64,000 nt of DNA, taken from contig NZ_LDZY01000005.1 in the NCBI RefSeq assembly GCF_001029285.1, positions 186,001 through 250,000 on the forward strand. The letters are read 5' to 3'. Both the position numbers and the translations under genes were made by a program. Under the pieces are notes generated by a model. The model did not search any database. It worked only from the letters and a program-made list of their open reading frames with translations, and had not been told where the DNA came from. Of this stretch, positions 17,920 to 26,531 are shown one piece after another. Source of the DNA: Desulfosporosinus acididurans (GTDB lineage: Bacteria > Bacillota > Desulfitobacteriia > Desulfitobacteriales > Desulfitobacteriaceae). The first letter of the stretch is position 1, and each line of letters opens with the position of its first letter.

Positions 17920-18282
17920 TCATTTCTTCCTTCCGAAAGCCTGTCGCAGCAATTGGCCAATTGTCTGCTGGCTAAATGGCATCAATAAAAAACCATCAGC
18001 CTCGTACTCAAAGGCTTCCACTGCATCCTCTTTCTGACTGCTGATGAAAATAACTTGGGAGAGCGGGTTTCGTTCCCGGATCATCACAGCAAGCCTGAGA
18101 CCATTCAGCTCCGCTTTGCCCAGCCGGATAAAGGCGATATCGGGTGGATGTTCAAGGCTGTCTTTTTCCGCTGCGCTGAATGTGGGATACATTCCCTGAG
18201 AATCCAAGATTTCACAGCCATCCAACAGTTTCTTTAGCTCCAAGCTGTTTTGACTATCCGGATCAGCAATGATATAGTTCAT
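17920..18282 (-). CDS. Stand-alone receiver-like protein lacking the phosphoacceptor Asp
   Basis: This 120-residue protein has the length and pattern of a CheY-type receiver (DPD at 7-9, DIAFIRLGKAELNGLRLA, IFISSQ, ADGFLLMPFS). R53 occupies the phosphoacceptor aspartate position and a Met replaces the conserved Lys before the final Pro. It therefore cannot be phosphorylated in the usual way and may act as a phosphorylation-independent partner. GGGAG lies 6 bases before the ATG. It sits between the response regulator terminator and the giant surface-protein gene, 51 bases upstream of the latter. The fossil copy at 22.5-23.0 kb has Leu at the same position. Confidence 0.7.
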   Translation of the reverse strand: MNYIIADPDSQNSLELKKLLDGCEILDSQGMYPTFSAAEKDSLEHPPDIAFIRLGKAELNGLRLAVMIRERNPLSQVIFISSQKEDAVEAFEYEADGFLLMPFSQQTIGQLLRQAFGRKK

Positions 18283-18348
18283 GCATAACTCCCACCTCCG
18301 TAGAATCTTTCTTATCTTAAAACAATCACCCTAAATGAACCCTAAATC

Positions 18349-18389
18349 AAAAGTGGCCTACAGGAATGATTTTCCTATAAGCCACTTTT
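18349..18389 (-). terminator. Terminator after the BTAD response regulator
   Basis: An 18-pair stem (AAAAGTGGCC... with ...GCCACTTTT) with a 5-base loop lies about 58 bases after the regulator stop and upstream of the receiver-like gene. The same hairpin is kept in the fossil copy at 23069-23105. Confidence 0.75.
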
Positions 18390-18446
18390 CTTAAAGCCTT
18401 ATATTTCATCGATTTTCGCGTTTTTGTTTATATTTGCAAAAAAAAT

Positions 18447-19310
18447 TTATTTTTTCAACCTGGTTATGACACTCCTGCACAGAGCATCAAGTTCAGCAGC
18501 TCTCGGGTAGGCCCAGTCATATCCACTGGCTTCCATATATCCTTTTTGCATAAGCTGCTCAAGATGATGGAGGTCTTCCTTTCTTTTTATCTGATTTTCT
18601 CTAATCATCTCTTCAAGCTGATAAATGTCACAGTCGACTTTGTTCGTCACAATTCTATAATTGCCGCGTGCACTTTCAAGGATCTGAGACAGTCCGGCTT
18701 CTGCTAATCTTTTCCGCAGCAAATAGGTAGTGGCATGGAAATTCGTTTGCGCCTTTTCAGAATTAAAGTCCGGCCAAATAGCATCCGCTATCTTTGCCCA
18801 GTCCAACGGCACTCCATTTTTATGTACCAAAAACGCTAATACTTCCTTTGCCTTAGAGTTCTTCCATGTCATAGCTTTTCCGTTTAAAAACACCTCAAAG
18901 CCGCCGAAACATTGAATAAATGGTTTTTTGGAACGTGTCGCTGTTCGATCGGCTTTTAATAATCGCCTTATGGTTTTACCCAGCCTTTCCTCCGTCAGAG
19001 GCTTCATAATGTAATCCATAGCCTGTAATTCAAAAGCCTCAACAGCATATTGATTAAAAGCGGTGACAAAAATTATATCGATAGTTTCATTGAGATTTTG
19101 TATTTGCTCTGATAATTGAAGGCCATTCACTCCCGGCATTTCGATATCTAGAAAAACAGCGTCAAGTGGATTCTCCTTTAAGTAGCCGAGAAGCTGCTCT
19201 CCTGTTTCAAACAAGCCACATAAATTAAGCTCTTTTATACCTGAAACCATCCTTTGAAATCTTTCCAGAACATGTACTTCATCATCAACTGCTGCAACCC
19301 TCAATTTCAT
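18447..19310 (-). CDS. Response regulator with receiver, winged-helix and BTAD-like domains
   Basis: This 287-residue regulator has a receiver at about 1-120 with phosphoacceptor D55 (VFLDIEMPG), T in VTAF and K in IMKPL. A SARP-like winged helix follows (about 135-215, FGGFEVFLNGKAMTWKNSKAKEVLAFLV ... SEKAQTNFHATTYLLRKRL), then a short bacterial-transcriptional-activation region. It overlaps the upstream kinase gene by 4 bases, so the two form one unit. It probably controls the neighbouring surface-protein gene; this is inferred from the conserved order in the fossil second locus. Confidence 0.9.
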   Translation of the reverse strand: MKLRVAAVDDEVHVLERFQRMVSGIKELNLCGLFETGEQLLGYLKENPLDAVFLDIEMPGVNGLQLSEQIQNLNETIDIIFVTAFNQYAVEAFELQAMDYIMKPLTEERLGKTIRRLLKADRTATRSKKPFIQCFGGFEVFLNGKAMTWKNSKAKEVLAFLVHKNGVPLDWAKIADAIWPDFNSEKAQTNFHATTYLLRKRLAEAGLSQILESARGNYRIVTNKVDCDIYQLEEMIRENQIKRKEDLHHLEQLMQKGYMEASGYDWAYPRAAELDALCRSVITRLKK

Positions 19311-21226
19311 GCAACCTCCGGTATCGAAAATTTTACGCAGGTATATCCCGGCTCACTGCTGATTTCAAGACCTCTCCCGTATAATTTGAGGAGCCGGTTG
19401 TGTATATTAAGAAATCCAACACCTTGGATATTATCATGTCCGCTTAATATCGCCGCCAGTTTATCACCGTTGATACCGACACCGTCATCTTCGATCTTTA
19501 TGTAAATATTGCCATCCTTCTGCATCATTTGCACAGTTACAGTACCGCCTTCAGGCTTTTTTGAAATGCCATGCCGGACGGCATTTTCGACCAAAGGCTG
19601 GAGGATAAGCACCGGCATTTGAAAATCAAGAGATATCTCAATCTTTTTACACAGCTGTATTTTCTGCCCAAAACGCGCTTGTTCAATATTGAAGTACGTA
19701 TCGACAAACTCCAGCTCCTTTTCTATGGTCACCATTTTATCCAGGTTGTTAAATCCCAGGCTGCCTCTTAAATAGATCGCCAAATCAATAATCAGTTTGC
19801 CTGCTTGCTTCGCGTCTTTTTCACACACATTGGCAATGGCACTGAGCGCATTGTAGAGAAAATGGGGCTTGATCTGAGCTTGCAAAAACGACATTTCCGT
19901 TGCCATTATTTTGTCCTTCAGTCTGTCCGCTTCGAGCAGCTTTTCATTATACAAAATAAGCTTTTTATGATTCATGGCCTGCTGTCTCGCCTGAACAAAG
20001 GACATCGCCAAAATAACGACAAAATTCCCTAATAAGAACACACATGATAAATTGGTGCTGCCAATCAATATAAAATTAGCGATATCTTCATTCATAGCCC
20101 AAATCAAAATGCAGATGGCGGTGAACATTAAAACAGCATTGTCTCTCTTTCGAAGAACGGCTTTCATCAGTACACCCATAATATAAAGCATTTGCAAAAG
20201 CAAAAGAATGTATAGATAATTCGTATAAAACGACATAATCTCAGGAATTGCAATCATAAGGAATACATCAAAAACAAGACTGGGAAGGAGGATTAAGCTC
20301 ATTATTTTTTTATTAAATTCCAAAGGATAGATGCTGTAAACAAACAAAATTACCATCGCCACATAATTATAGCCCGTTAAATAGTTGATATACATTTTTA
20401 GGTTAGGAGAAACATTGGGAAATACAATCACCAGAGGTATTTCGCCCCATATCAGGGACCGCACAGCTGTTAGAAAACAAAAAACAGCAAAAAACAGGGC
20501 TGTCTTGTTTTTGGTCTGAAGGAGAAAGAGGAAAAAATAATGAATGCCAAATATTAAGACACCGCCCATTAAGAGCAGCTGCAGGATTAACATCATCATT
20601 CTCTGCTGTTCCAATACCTGCTTTGATCCAAACACAGGGGCAAAGCGAAGCCCTCCTGTGGCGCAATTCAAATTGCCTACCTGAAAAACCAGATCAATCT
20701 TCTGTGTATCCTTCGGCAGATCAATAATGACGATTTCATCATCGTTTTTGAAGTTCGCCTTGCTGTTCAATGCGCTGCCAACTTTTGCCATTAATTGCCC
20801 GTTGACGTATAATTTATAAGCATTAGCGACACTCTGAATGCGGAGAGCAGGGTCTTTCAATGTCGACGGATAATAAAGTGACAACCTGTAGGTGGCAATA
20901 CCCTGACAGGCATAATGAGTACCAGCATTATCAGACCAGACGCCTGGAACTTTCATGAACGAATCCATTTGCGGCCTATGTCCGGGTTTAAAATCCTCCG
21001 GCATCAGCAGTTTATTCCAATAGAACTCCCACTGCCCATCTAATGCAACTAATGTATTGTGACTAAAATCGATGCCTGATAAATCTGCCTTGCCATCATG
21101 CACAATGATTGCTGAACTAAATAATAACACGTTGATCAAGGTATAGATCATTATTGCCGGAACTATTATAACGAGCATTATCCGATATTTAGAACTGATT
21201 TTTGTCCATACCGTTTTCAGATCCAC
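19307..21226 (-). CDS. 7TMR-DISM histidine kinase of the LytS type
   Basis: This 639-residue sensor has an N-terminal membrane segment (about 17-38) and an extracellular beta-rich DISM-like sensor (about 45-205, LDGQWEFYWNKLL, a jelly-roll often binding carbohydrates). Seven membrane helices span about 210-410. A short coiled coil precedes a His_kinase domain with H455 in LQAQIKPHFLYNALSAI. The ATPase domain has LQPLVENAVRHGI and EDDGVGI. It forms a pair with the overlapping regulator at 18447-19310. The extracellular fold suggests it senses a wall or carbohydrate ligand. Confidence 0.9.
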   Translation of the reverse strand: MDLKTVWTKISSKYRIMLVIIVPAIMIYTLINVLLFSSAIIVHDGKADLSGIDFSHNTLVALDGQWEFYWNKLLMPEDFKPGHRPQMDSFMKVPGVWSDNAGTHYACQGIATYRLSLYYPSTLKDPALRIQSVANAYKLYVNGQLMAKVGSALNSKANFKNDDEIVIIDLPKDTQKIDLVFQVGNLNCATGGLRFAPVFGSKQVLEQQRMMMLILQLLLMGGVLIFGIHYFFLFLLQTKNKTALFFAVFCFLTAVRSLIWGEIPLVIVFPNVSPNLKMYINYLTGYNYVAMVILFVYSIYPLEFNKKIMSLILLPSLVFDVFLMIAIPEIMSFYTNYLYILLLLQMLYIMGVLMKAVLRKRDNAVLMFTAICILIWAMNEDIANFILIGSTNLSCVFLLGNFVVILAMSFVQARQQAMNHKKLILYNEKLLEADRLKDKIMATEMSFLQAQIKPHFLYNALSAIANVCEKDAKQAGKLIIDLAIYLRGSLGFNNLDKMVTIEKELEFVDTYFNIEQARFGQKIQLCKKIEISLDFQMPVLILQPLVENAVRHGISKKPEGGTVTVQMMQKDGNIYIKIEDDGVGINGDKLAAILSGHDNIQGVGFLNIHNRLLKLYGRGLEISSEPGYTCVKFSIPEVA

Positions 21227-21454
21227 AATTTAACCATTTCACTTTCAACTTATTTTTTTAGGCAACTGTTACTCATTTTGCTCGTTGGCAGAAACACCTT
21301 TCCACTTTGCTAAAATGGAAGTGATGCAACCCGCGCTTTCATATCTAATTCAATCATTATCCCCAATTTCCTGCATAAAGTAGTCAATATATAAAAAATA
21401 CGTCAAAATACACCACGTTTTGCCAAAATTTAAGCTCAGCCGTGCTTCCTCTGC

Positions 21455-21560
21455 ATTCTGCACAAATTCTTACTTCCCAAATTAAAGAAGCTTCCTTATG
21501 GGCAATAAATTGTTTATGGCCCACAAGGAAGCTTACTCTATCAATGCGGAGTTAACTGGG
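21455..21560. repeat. Dispersed hairpin repeat R1, copy 2
   Basis: The 16-base arms 21488-21503 and 21519-21534 pair with one mismatch. Relative to copy 1, two base pairs are changed on both arms (T-A to C-G and T-A to G-C), so the hairpin has been conserved. The rest of 21227-21769, the leader of the kinase gene, shows no gene. Confidence 0.6.
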
Positions 21561-21769
21561 ATCAGCCTTCATTTGGCTTTTTCTTGTTTAAGTGCTTAGG
21601 ATTTGACAATTACGTTCAAAGATATTCCACTTTAGTTTAATGCATTATAATTATTTTTAGCCAAAATTAATAGACCCTGCTCTAAGCAGATGCCCTTTAA
21701 TTTACCTAAATATTACATTCCCCAACAACACCCTGTCTCTGCAAAAAAGCAAACAGTCTCCGTTTGCAG

Positions 21770-22105
21770 CTATTCTGCATCATCGTCATTTTTTAATGTA
21801 TAAAATAAAACGCACAAATAATTACGTCTCCCGTACAACACGCGGTCTATATGTACCTCGATGCCCGTGACGCGGTAAAAAGCGATATATTTCCCGCAAA
21901 CAAGAAACCGGTAATCACTTTCAAATTCGATAATTGAAGACAAAGGAGGCCCTAATTCAGCAAAATTCCGCAACTTTTCAATGGTGTCCAATATTTCTAA
22001 CACAATCTTTTTAGCGGCTGCGGGATTTTGTAATTCATTATTTATATAAACCCATATCCTGTCAAGATCATTCAGTGCCTCGACTGAATAAAGTAGTTTA
22101 TTCAT
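21770..22105 (-). CDS. ParE/RelE-family toxin
   Basis: This 111-residue protein matches the ParE/RelE plasmid-stabilisation fold: SVEALNDLDRIWVYINNEL at the start, a central LRNFAELGPPLS and the strand segment YRFLVCGKYIAFYRV...DRVLYGRRNY. Family toxins attack gyrase or ribosome-bound mRNA; ParE is the closer match here. It overlaps the antitoxin gene by 8 bases. Confidence 0.88.
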   Translation of the reverse strand: MNKLLYSVEALNDLDRIWVYINNELQNPAAAKKIVLEILDTIEKLRNFAELGPPLSSIIEFESDYRFLVCGKYIAFYRVTGIEVHIDRVLYGRRNYLCVLFYTLKNDDDAE

Positions 22106-22355
22106 GAACCTTTCCAGCGAAACGAGCTTTCACATCTTCATGCAGAAGCCACCCTTTTTCCTCGCCAGACTTTTGTCCCTTAGTAAGCTCGCTCATCAGC
22201 TTAATTGTCGCCTGTGTTTTTTCGAAATCCGCAATATCGACAATTGCATATCTTCCACGACCATTCTTAGTTAAAAAAACTGGCTCGCCCACGGAAACAT
22301 CGCGCAAAACCTCGTTGTAATTTCTTAGATCTGAAACGGGCTTTATTTTCGGCAT
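22098..22355 (-). CDS. Phd/YefM-family antitoxin
   Basis: This 85-residue antitoxin has the N-terminal Phd/YefM DNA-binding fold (KPVSDLRNYNEVLRDVSVGEPVFLTKNGRGRYAIVDIADFEK) and a C-terminal helix that would wrap the toxin. The ATG at 22355 is chosen over the TTG at 22358 because GGAG is 9 bases before it. It is expected to repress the operon through the inverted repeat overlapping its start region. Confidence 0.88.
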   Translation of the reverse strand: MPKIKPVSDLRNYNEVLRDVSVGEPVFLTKNGRGRYAIVDIADFEKTQATIKLMSELTKGQKSGEEKGWLLHEDVKARFAGKVHE

Positions 22356-22356
22356 C

Positions 22357-22382
22357 AATATCAGCTCCTTTTTGCTGATATT
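22357..22382. promoter_or_regulatory. Toxin-antitoxin operator candidate
   Basis: AATATCAGC and GCTGATATT form a perfect 9-base inverted repeat with an 8-base spacer. It overlaps the ribosome-binding site of the antitoxin gene, a typical place for a Phd-type autoregulatory site. Confidence 0.6.
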
Positions 22383-22559
22383 ATTATATGCATATTAATC
22401 GTAGAATTCAACAGCAATTAATTATACAAGTCTTGCGGGTCCACGCCAACATGCAATCCATTTCTGAATATGAGGTCCATGAAAACTAACTTAACTTAAC
22501 TTACGATGAAGTAATGCCAAAGTGCTGTGGGTGCTAGATAAGTCAGGTTAGCAAACACA

Positions 22560-23000
22560 TTCATGCAAACTAATTCCTCTCCCACCACAAAAGCGAATGC
22601 GCACCCCGTCAGAATAAGCGTTGAACGTGAAACCTGCCGCGCCGGAGTTTCCACCGGCTGCATAGACCAGTTGATTTACGCCTACCAGAACGGTAATATC
22701 ATGACAAAAACCATCAGCCTCGTACTCAAAGGCATCCACAGCGTCTTCTCTCTGACTGCTGATAAAAATAACTTGGGAGAGCGGGTTTCGTTCCCGGATT
22801 ACCGCGGCAAGCCTGAAACCATTCAGCTCCGCTTTGCCCAGCAGGATAAAGGCGATATCGGGCGGATGTTCAAAGCTGTCTTTTTCCGCTGCGCTGAATG
22901 TTGGATAACTTCCCTTAAAATCCAAGATTTCACAGCCATCCAACAGTTTCTTTAGCTCCAAGCTGTTTTGACTATCCGGATCAGCAATGATATAGTTCAT
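22560..23000 (-). pseudogene. Fossil joining a receiver-like gene to a surface-protein signal region
   Basis: The first about 97 codons match the receiver-like protein at 17920-18282 and keep its start and upstream sequence. The frame then runs straight into a copy of the signal-peptide cleavage region of the giant surface protein (VLVGVNQLVYA...GFTFNAYSDGVRI) before decaying. This is a deletion joint within a second copy of the surface-protein/regulator locus. The fused product would lack a complete receiver fold and is probably non-functional. Confidence 0.7.
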
Positions 23001-23068
23001 GCATAACTCCCACCTCCGCAGAATCTTTCTTATCTTAAAACAATCACCCTAAATGAACCCTAAATCAA

Positions 23069-23105
23069 AAGTGGCCTATAGGAATGATTTTCCTATAGGC
23101 CACTT
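23069..23105 (-). terminator. Fossil copy of the response-regulator terminator
   Basis: A perfect 16-pair stem (AAGTGGCCTATAGGAA with TTCCTATAGGCCACTT) matches the hairpin at 18349-18389 in the intact locus. It lies in the same position between the receiver-like fossil and the regulator fossil. Confidence 0.6.
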
Positions 23106-23116
23106 CTCTCAAAGCC

Positions 23117-23210
23117 TTATATTTCAACGGTTTTCGCGACTTTGTTATATATTTCAAGCCCTGCCATACCGCTTGCTTCCATATATCCTTTTAGCACCAG
23201 CTGTTCGGTG
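23117..23210 (-). pseudogene. Fossil of the C-terminus of a BTAD response regulator
   Basis: On the minus strand this reads LVLKGYMEASGMAGLEIYNK, matching the end of the regulator at 18447-19310 (QLMQKGYMEASGYDWAY). Everything upstream of it has been replaced by repeat R1 copy 3. It completes the order receiver-like gene, terminator, regulator seen in the intact locus. Confidence 0.6.
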
Positions 23211-23224
23211 TCGGTTATCTTTGA

Positions 23225-23345
23225 ACTTCCTGCACAAATTCTTGCTTCCTCTATTAAAGGCTTCCTCATTGGCAATAAGTCAATAAGGTGCTCATTTGCC
23301 CATAAGAAAGCTCGCACTATCAATGCAGAGTTAATTAAGTTCAGT
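23225..23345. repeat. Dispersed hairpin repeat R1, copy 3
   Basis: This copy aligns with 11385-11502 and 21455-21560 along its whole length. Its hairpin has about three mismatches, so it is the most decayed copy. It abuts the regulator fossil and lies just before the sigK fragment. Confidence 0.5.
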
Positions 23346-23377
23346 TCTTCAATTTCCAGTGAATCATAGTGATATTA

Positions 23378-23884
23378 TTATTTCGGATCAATCCTCTTCA
23401 TCTCTTCCATCAGCTTTTGAATCGCCTTCTTTTCAATCCTCGACACATAAGACCGGGAAATCTCAAGAACTTTAGCAATTTCACGCTGGGTCCGCTTCGG
23501 GCTGTTCATGAGCCCATAGCGCAACTGAAGCACCATTTTCTCTCTTTTGGTCAACTTTTTGACAAGCTCCAATAAGGCCTTTTGCTCCGAAGCATTTTCA
23601 ACTCTAATAGAAATATCCTCTTCATTAGAACCCAGAACATCAATGAGTGAAATCTCGTTTCCCTCTTTATCCATCCCGATAGGATCGTATATAGACACTT
23701 CCCCTCGGGATTTCTTCAAGGATCTCAGATGCATCAAAATTTCGTTTTCAATACACCGGGCCGCATAAGTTGCCAGCTTGGTCCCCTTCCCGGGATCAAA
23801 GGTGTTGATGCCTTTAATTAAACCAATGGTTCCAATGGAGATCAGATCATCCCCATCCTCTCCCGTTCCGTCAAATTTTTTGAC
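23378..23884 (-). pseudogene. sigK: 5'-truncated second sigK copy
   Basis: These 507 bases align without gaps to 57031-57537, codons 80-247 of the complete sigK. The C-terminal 119 residues, which include sigma region 4 (TQREIAKVLEISRSYVSRIEKKA), are identical in protein but differ at about 25 silent positions (23381-23678). The next 206 bases (23679-23884) are identical, and then the similarity ends abruptly. No start codon exists in the region before the break. The codon just upstream read DSICVYFV, weakly recalling the amidase-like gene at 38.6-39.3 kb. It is either a relic, the distal part of a rearranging gene like B. subtilis spoIIIC, or the far end of a Campbell-type insertion. Confidence 0.85.
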
Positions 23885-23986
23885 GAAATAAACGCAAATA
23901 GAGTCTCCCGTTCAATCTAAATTTAAATCTACCATACTTGTACCTTTTTATTCAATACCAATGTCTAGAATTTGCACCTCACATGT

Positions 23987-24029
23987 AAATTTGCCCCGAT
24001 TTTCAACAACTGAAAGTCAGGGCAAATTT
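23987..24029. terminator. Bidirectional hairpin terminator
   Basis: AAATTTGCCC and GGGCAAATTT pair around an inner partial stem, with A/T-rich flanks on both sides. It lies downstream of the 24363-25330 operon and upstream of the sigK fragment. Confidence 0.55.
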
Positions 24030-24178
24030 TAATACTACTTTTTGTTCCACCGCTTACAGAATTTCTTATCATTTGAAATAGAAAGAAAGAGGATATAGCC
24101 AGGGATACCAATGGATAGAAAATAGCAGAAGCTAAAGTGCTGGTCGAGTTTAGTTTCCCACATTATTATTTGCCAAAA

Positions 24179-24316
24179 TTAATCCACCTCAGGGGTAAAT
24201 GTTCTTTCTTTGGAAAAAGTTACGGTATCACGATTATTCTCGCGGTTAAACTCCGAACTATATAAGTCTAAGTCGACGGCACCTTTAACAGGTACTGCTA
24301 TGTATCCTATGACTTC
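24179..24316 (-). pseudogene. Unrecognised gene fragment
   Basis: One minus-strand frame stays open for about 45 codons with a natural-looking composition (VIGYIAVPVKGAVDLDLYSS, then KERTFTPEVD and a stop). It has no start codon. It is probably the end of a lost gene. Nothing else is seen in 23885-24362 besides the hairpin at 23987. Confidence 0.25.
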
Positions 24317-24362
24317 TTAAAGTTTAATCATGGCTAAAGAAATTTTACGACTATCATTAATA

Positions 24363-24554
24363 TTAAGATAATCTTTCCCGTCTGAGAGAAAATCCTAAAC
24401 TAAACGAAATCCCCAGCACAAAAACGACCAGCGAAACCAGGTTGGGGACCTCCCACTTTTCTAAAAGTTTGACAACGATAATCGTGACAGCAACACCCCA
24501 GAAAATTCTCCAATCACCACAGAAGAAATCAAATATCTTCTTGAATATATTCAT
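24363..24554 (-). CDS. Small membrane protein
   Basis: This 63-residue protein has two hydrophobic segments (about 17-33 and 36-55) ending in basic residues. It overlaps the stop of the COG4280-type gene upstream by about one base and so belongs to the same operon. No family is recognised. Confidence 0.6.
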   Translation of the reverse strand: MNIFKKIFDFFCGDWRIFWGVAVTIIVVKLLEKWEVPNLVSLVVFVLGISFSLGFSLRRERLS

Positions 24555-25330
24555 CAGCTGTTTCCCCCTGCCATGAGTTTTCTCTTCTGCTCAATTCCAT
24601 ATGGCGTAAGCCATTTAATAACTATTAAACTTAAGGCTAAATAGAAAATAATCAAAGCTAATAATATCAAATCAGCATAGGGCCATTGAATTCCTAAACC
24701 TTCTCCGGTCCAGAAAGTCCCGAAAGTAACCAGCATTATTCCAACAGAAAATTTTAAGGTATTTTCCGGAATCTTTGTGAGCGGGCCTCGAATTAACAAT
24801 CCCAGGATCACAACAATGATTAATGCTAATAAAGCTCCCTCCGCAGCTGTCCAAATCCCACTAAACTTATCCGCAGATACAGAAGACCCAAAGGTAATAA
24901 CAATAAAAGCAACTTCCAGCCCCTCCAAAAGAACACTTTTATAAGACGTGAGAAAACCAAAACCGTTAAACTTCGAAGGTTCAGCTTCCCCGTGGGCCCG
25001 AAGTTTTTGCATTTGCTCTTCATAAATCGCTGCTTCATCATGCATGGATTTTAGACCGCTGTAACGAAGCAACGCTTTTTTAAGCCATTGCATGCCAAAG
25101 AGAATCAGAATGGTCCCAATGACTTGCCTCAAAACCTCAATGGGAATAAACATAACTAAAGTTGAACCGAAAACAGCCACCAAAACTGCCAGGGTCAAAG
25201 CTGCTGCCCCGGCGCCCAGGAGACTGCTCCTCCAATTAATAGTCACTCCAACAACTAAGACAATCGTAAGAGCTTCAACAAATTCGACCATTGAGGCCAG
25301 AAAAGACGGTAAAATTGAAGACCAGTACAT
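24554..25330 (-). CDS. COG4280-type membrane protein
   Basis: This protein of about 258 residues has seven hydrophobic helices in two related halves. Each half has an acidic motif in a helix (FVEALTIVLVVG and LLEGLEVAFIVITFG), reminiscent of the REGLE-type metal-binding motifs of FTR1 iron permeases and related cation carriers. The family (COG4280) is uncharacterised; cation transport is inference. ATG 25330 is chosen because AAAGGAG lies 7 bases before it. It directly follows an iron-type ABC operon and has a palindrome with the same core operator as that operon in its leader. Confidence 0.75.
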   Translation of the reverse strand: MYWSSILPSFLASMVEFVEALTIVLVVGVTINWRSSLLGAGAAALTLAVLVAVFGSTLVMFIPIEVLRQVIGTILILFGMQWLKKALLRYSGLKSMHDEAAIYEEQMQKLRAHGEAEPSKFNGFGFLTSYKSVLLEGLEVAFIVITFGSSVSADKFSGIWTAAEGALLALIIVVILGLLIRGPLTKIPENTLKFSVGIMLVTFGTFWTGEGLGIQWPYADLILLALIIFYLALSLIVIKWLTPYGIEQKRKLMAGGNS

Positions 25331-25345
25331 TTGCATTCTCCTTTC

Positions 25346-25387
25346 AGTAAGATAGCAATGTAACATTCGTTACATTGCTATCTTACT
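25346..25387. promoter_or_regulatory. Perfect 19-base-arm palindrome with TGTAAC-N4-GTTACA core
   Basis: AGTAAGATAGCAATGTAAC is followed after 4 bases by its exact reverse complement. The core TGTAAC-attc-GTTACA (25359-25374) recurs as near-copies at the promoter of the binding-protein gene (29535-29582). It lies between the ABC ATPase gene and the COG4280-type gene, just upstream of the latter's ribosome-binding site. It could act as an operator, as a hairpin separating the two units, or both. Confidence 0.6.
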
Positions 25388-25424
25388 ACATCATATCACC
25401 TGTAACAAGACATTATTTTATTCG

Positions 25425-26531
25425 TTAACTAACTCTATAATTAACGGCCGGCTCCCCATTATCCGACATATCTCTTAGAACCCGGCATCCTTCTGCTGGC
25501 AGCCAAAGTTGGATAGATTCTGTAACTTCAATTTCTTGAGTGTCCCATACCTCAAGCTGTATATCATGTGCATTTTCTAATGCCACTTTGTATTGCCAAG
25601 TGACTCCCTGAAAGGATCGCTGAAGAACTTTAGCCTCGAGAAGAGTCCCTGGGCCCTGACTTTGTGAGTTGATGAATATATCTCCCGAGCGAATCATGAC
25701 TTTAGCCTCTTGCCCCGGAATTAGCTTTCCCACAGTATAAATGTTAAGTCCCTGACAGTTGACTAAAGAATGCTCACCGCATCGTTCAACAACCCGACCA
25801 CGAAGTATATTGGGACATCCCAGGAAATTGGCAGCAAAAACCGTAGCCGGTTCACGATAGAGCCTAGTTGGGCTATCGGCTTGTTCAATTCTCCCCTGAT
25901 TCAACAGGACCACGTGATCAGCCAGACTTAGAGCCTCAGCTTGGTCATGGGTCACATAAACCGTTGTAATGCCAGCCCCGCGTACAATCCGCATAATTTC
26001 CCAGCGCATTTTTTCCCTCAACTGGGCATCTAAGCTGGACAAGGGCTCATCCATCAGCATTATCGACGGATGAATAACCAAAGCTCGGGCTATTGCCACC
26101 CGCTGCCTCTGACCTCCTGACAATTGATTCGGGTATCGTTTTTCAAAGCCATTCATCTGCACAGCCTCAAGAACTTCAGTCACCTGCTCTTTGATCTTTT
26201 TAGCGGGATACTTCTTTAAGCGCAGACTAAAGGCAATATTTTCGAAAACATTCATATGCGGCCAAAGTGCAAAGTCCTGGAAGACCATGCCGATATTTCG
26301 CTCTTCAGGAACCATCGTATAGCCCTTAGCTGACCATGTCAGTTCTTCAGAGCGAATTTTGCCGCCATCAATGTCTGTTAAACCGGCTAAAGCATTTAAG
26401 AGAGTGGTTTTGCCACAGCCCGAAGGGCCCAGTAAAGCCACACAGCTGCCTTCAGAAATTGATAGTGAAAGCCTGTCAAGGACTAATTTGCTTCCGTAAT
26501 GTTTTGTTACATCTTCAAGCACTAGGTTCAT
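25425..26531 (-). CDS. Iron(III)/PotA-type ABC transporter ATPase
   Basis: This 368-residue ATPase has Walker A GPSGCGKT (35-42), a Q loop (VFQDFALWP), signature LSGGQ (136-140), Walker B IMLMDEP and an H loop (VTHD). A C-terminal TOBE/OB-like regulatory domain spans about 240-368. It belongs to the FbpC/PotA group that energises binding-protein-dependent import. It overlaps the permease gene by 4 bases. With the permease and binding protein it forms a complete importer, most likely for ferric iron; phosphonate, thiamine or polyamine would be alternatives. Confidence 0.9.
   Translation of the reverse strand: MNLVLEDVTKHYGSKLVLDRLSLSISEGSCVALLGPSGCGKTTLLNALAGLTDIDGGKIRSEELTWSAKGYTMVPEERNIGMVFQDFALWPHMNVFENIAFSLRLKKYPAKKIKEQVTEVLEAVQMNGFEKRYPNQLSGGQRQRVAIARALVIHPSIMLMDEPLSSLDAQLREKMRWEIMRIVRGAGITTVYVTHDQAEALSLADHVVLLNQGRIEQADSPTRLYREPATVFAANFLGCPNILRGRVVERCGEHSLVNCQGLNIYTVGKLIPGQEAKVMIRSGDIFINSQSQGPGTLLEAKVLQRSFQGVTWQYKVALENAHDIQLEVWDTQEIEVTESIQLWLPAEGCRVLRDMSDNGEPAVNYRVS

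Noticed and set aside
22563-22955. 130-codon plus-strand open frame
   Set aside because: It is antisense to the receiver-like fossil and a matching antisense frame exists at the intact locus.
23117-23323. 68-residue minus-strand protein
   Set aside because: It is a chance junction of repeat R1 with the regulator fossil, not a gene.
24121-24160. Weak similarity to the flank of the IS4-like element near 42.49 kb
   Set aside because: The match is too short and imperfect to call an IS relic.
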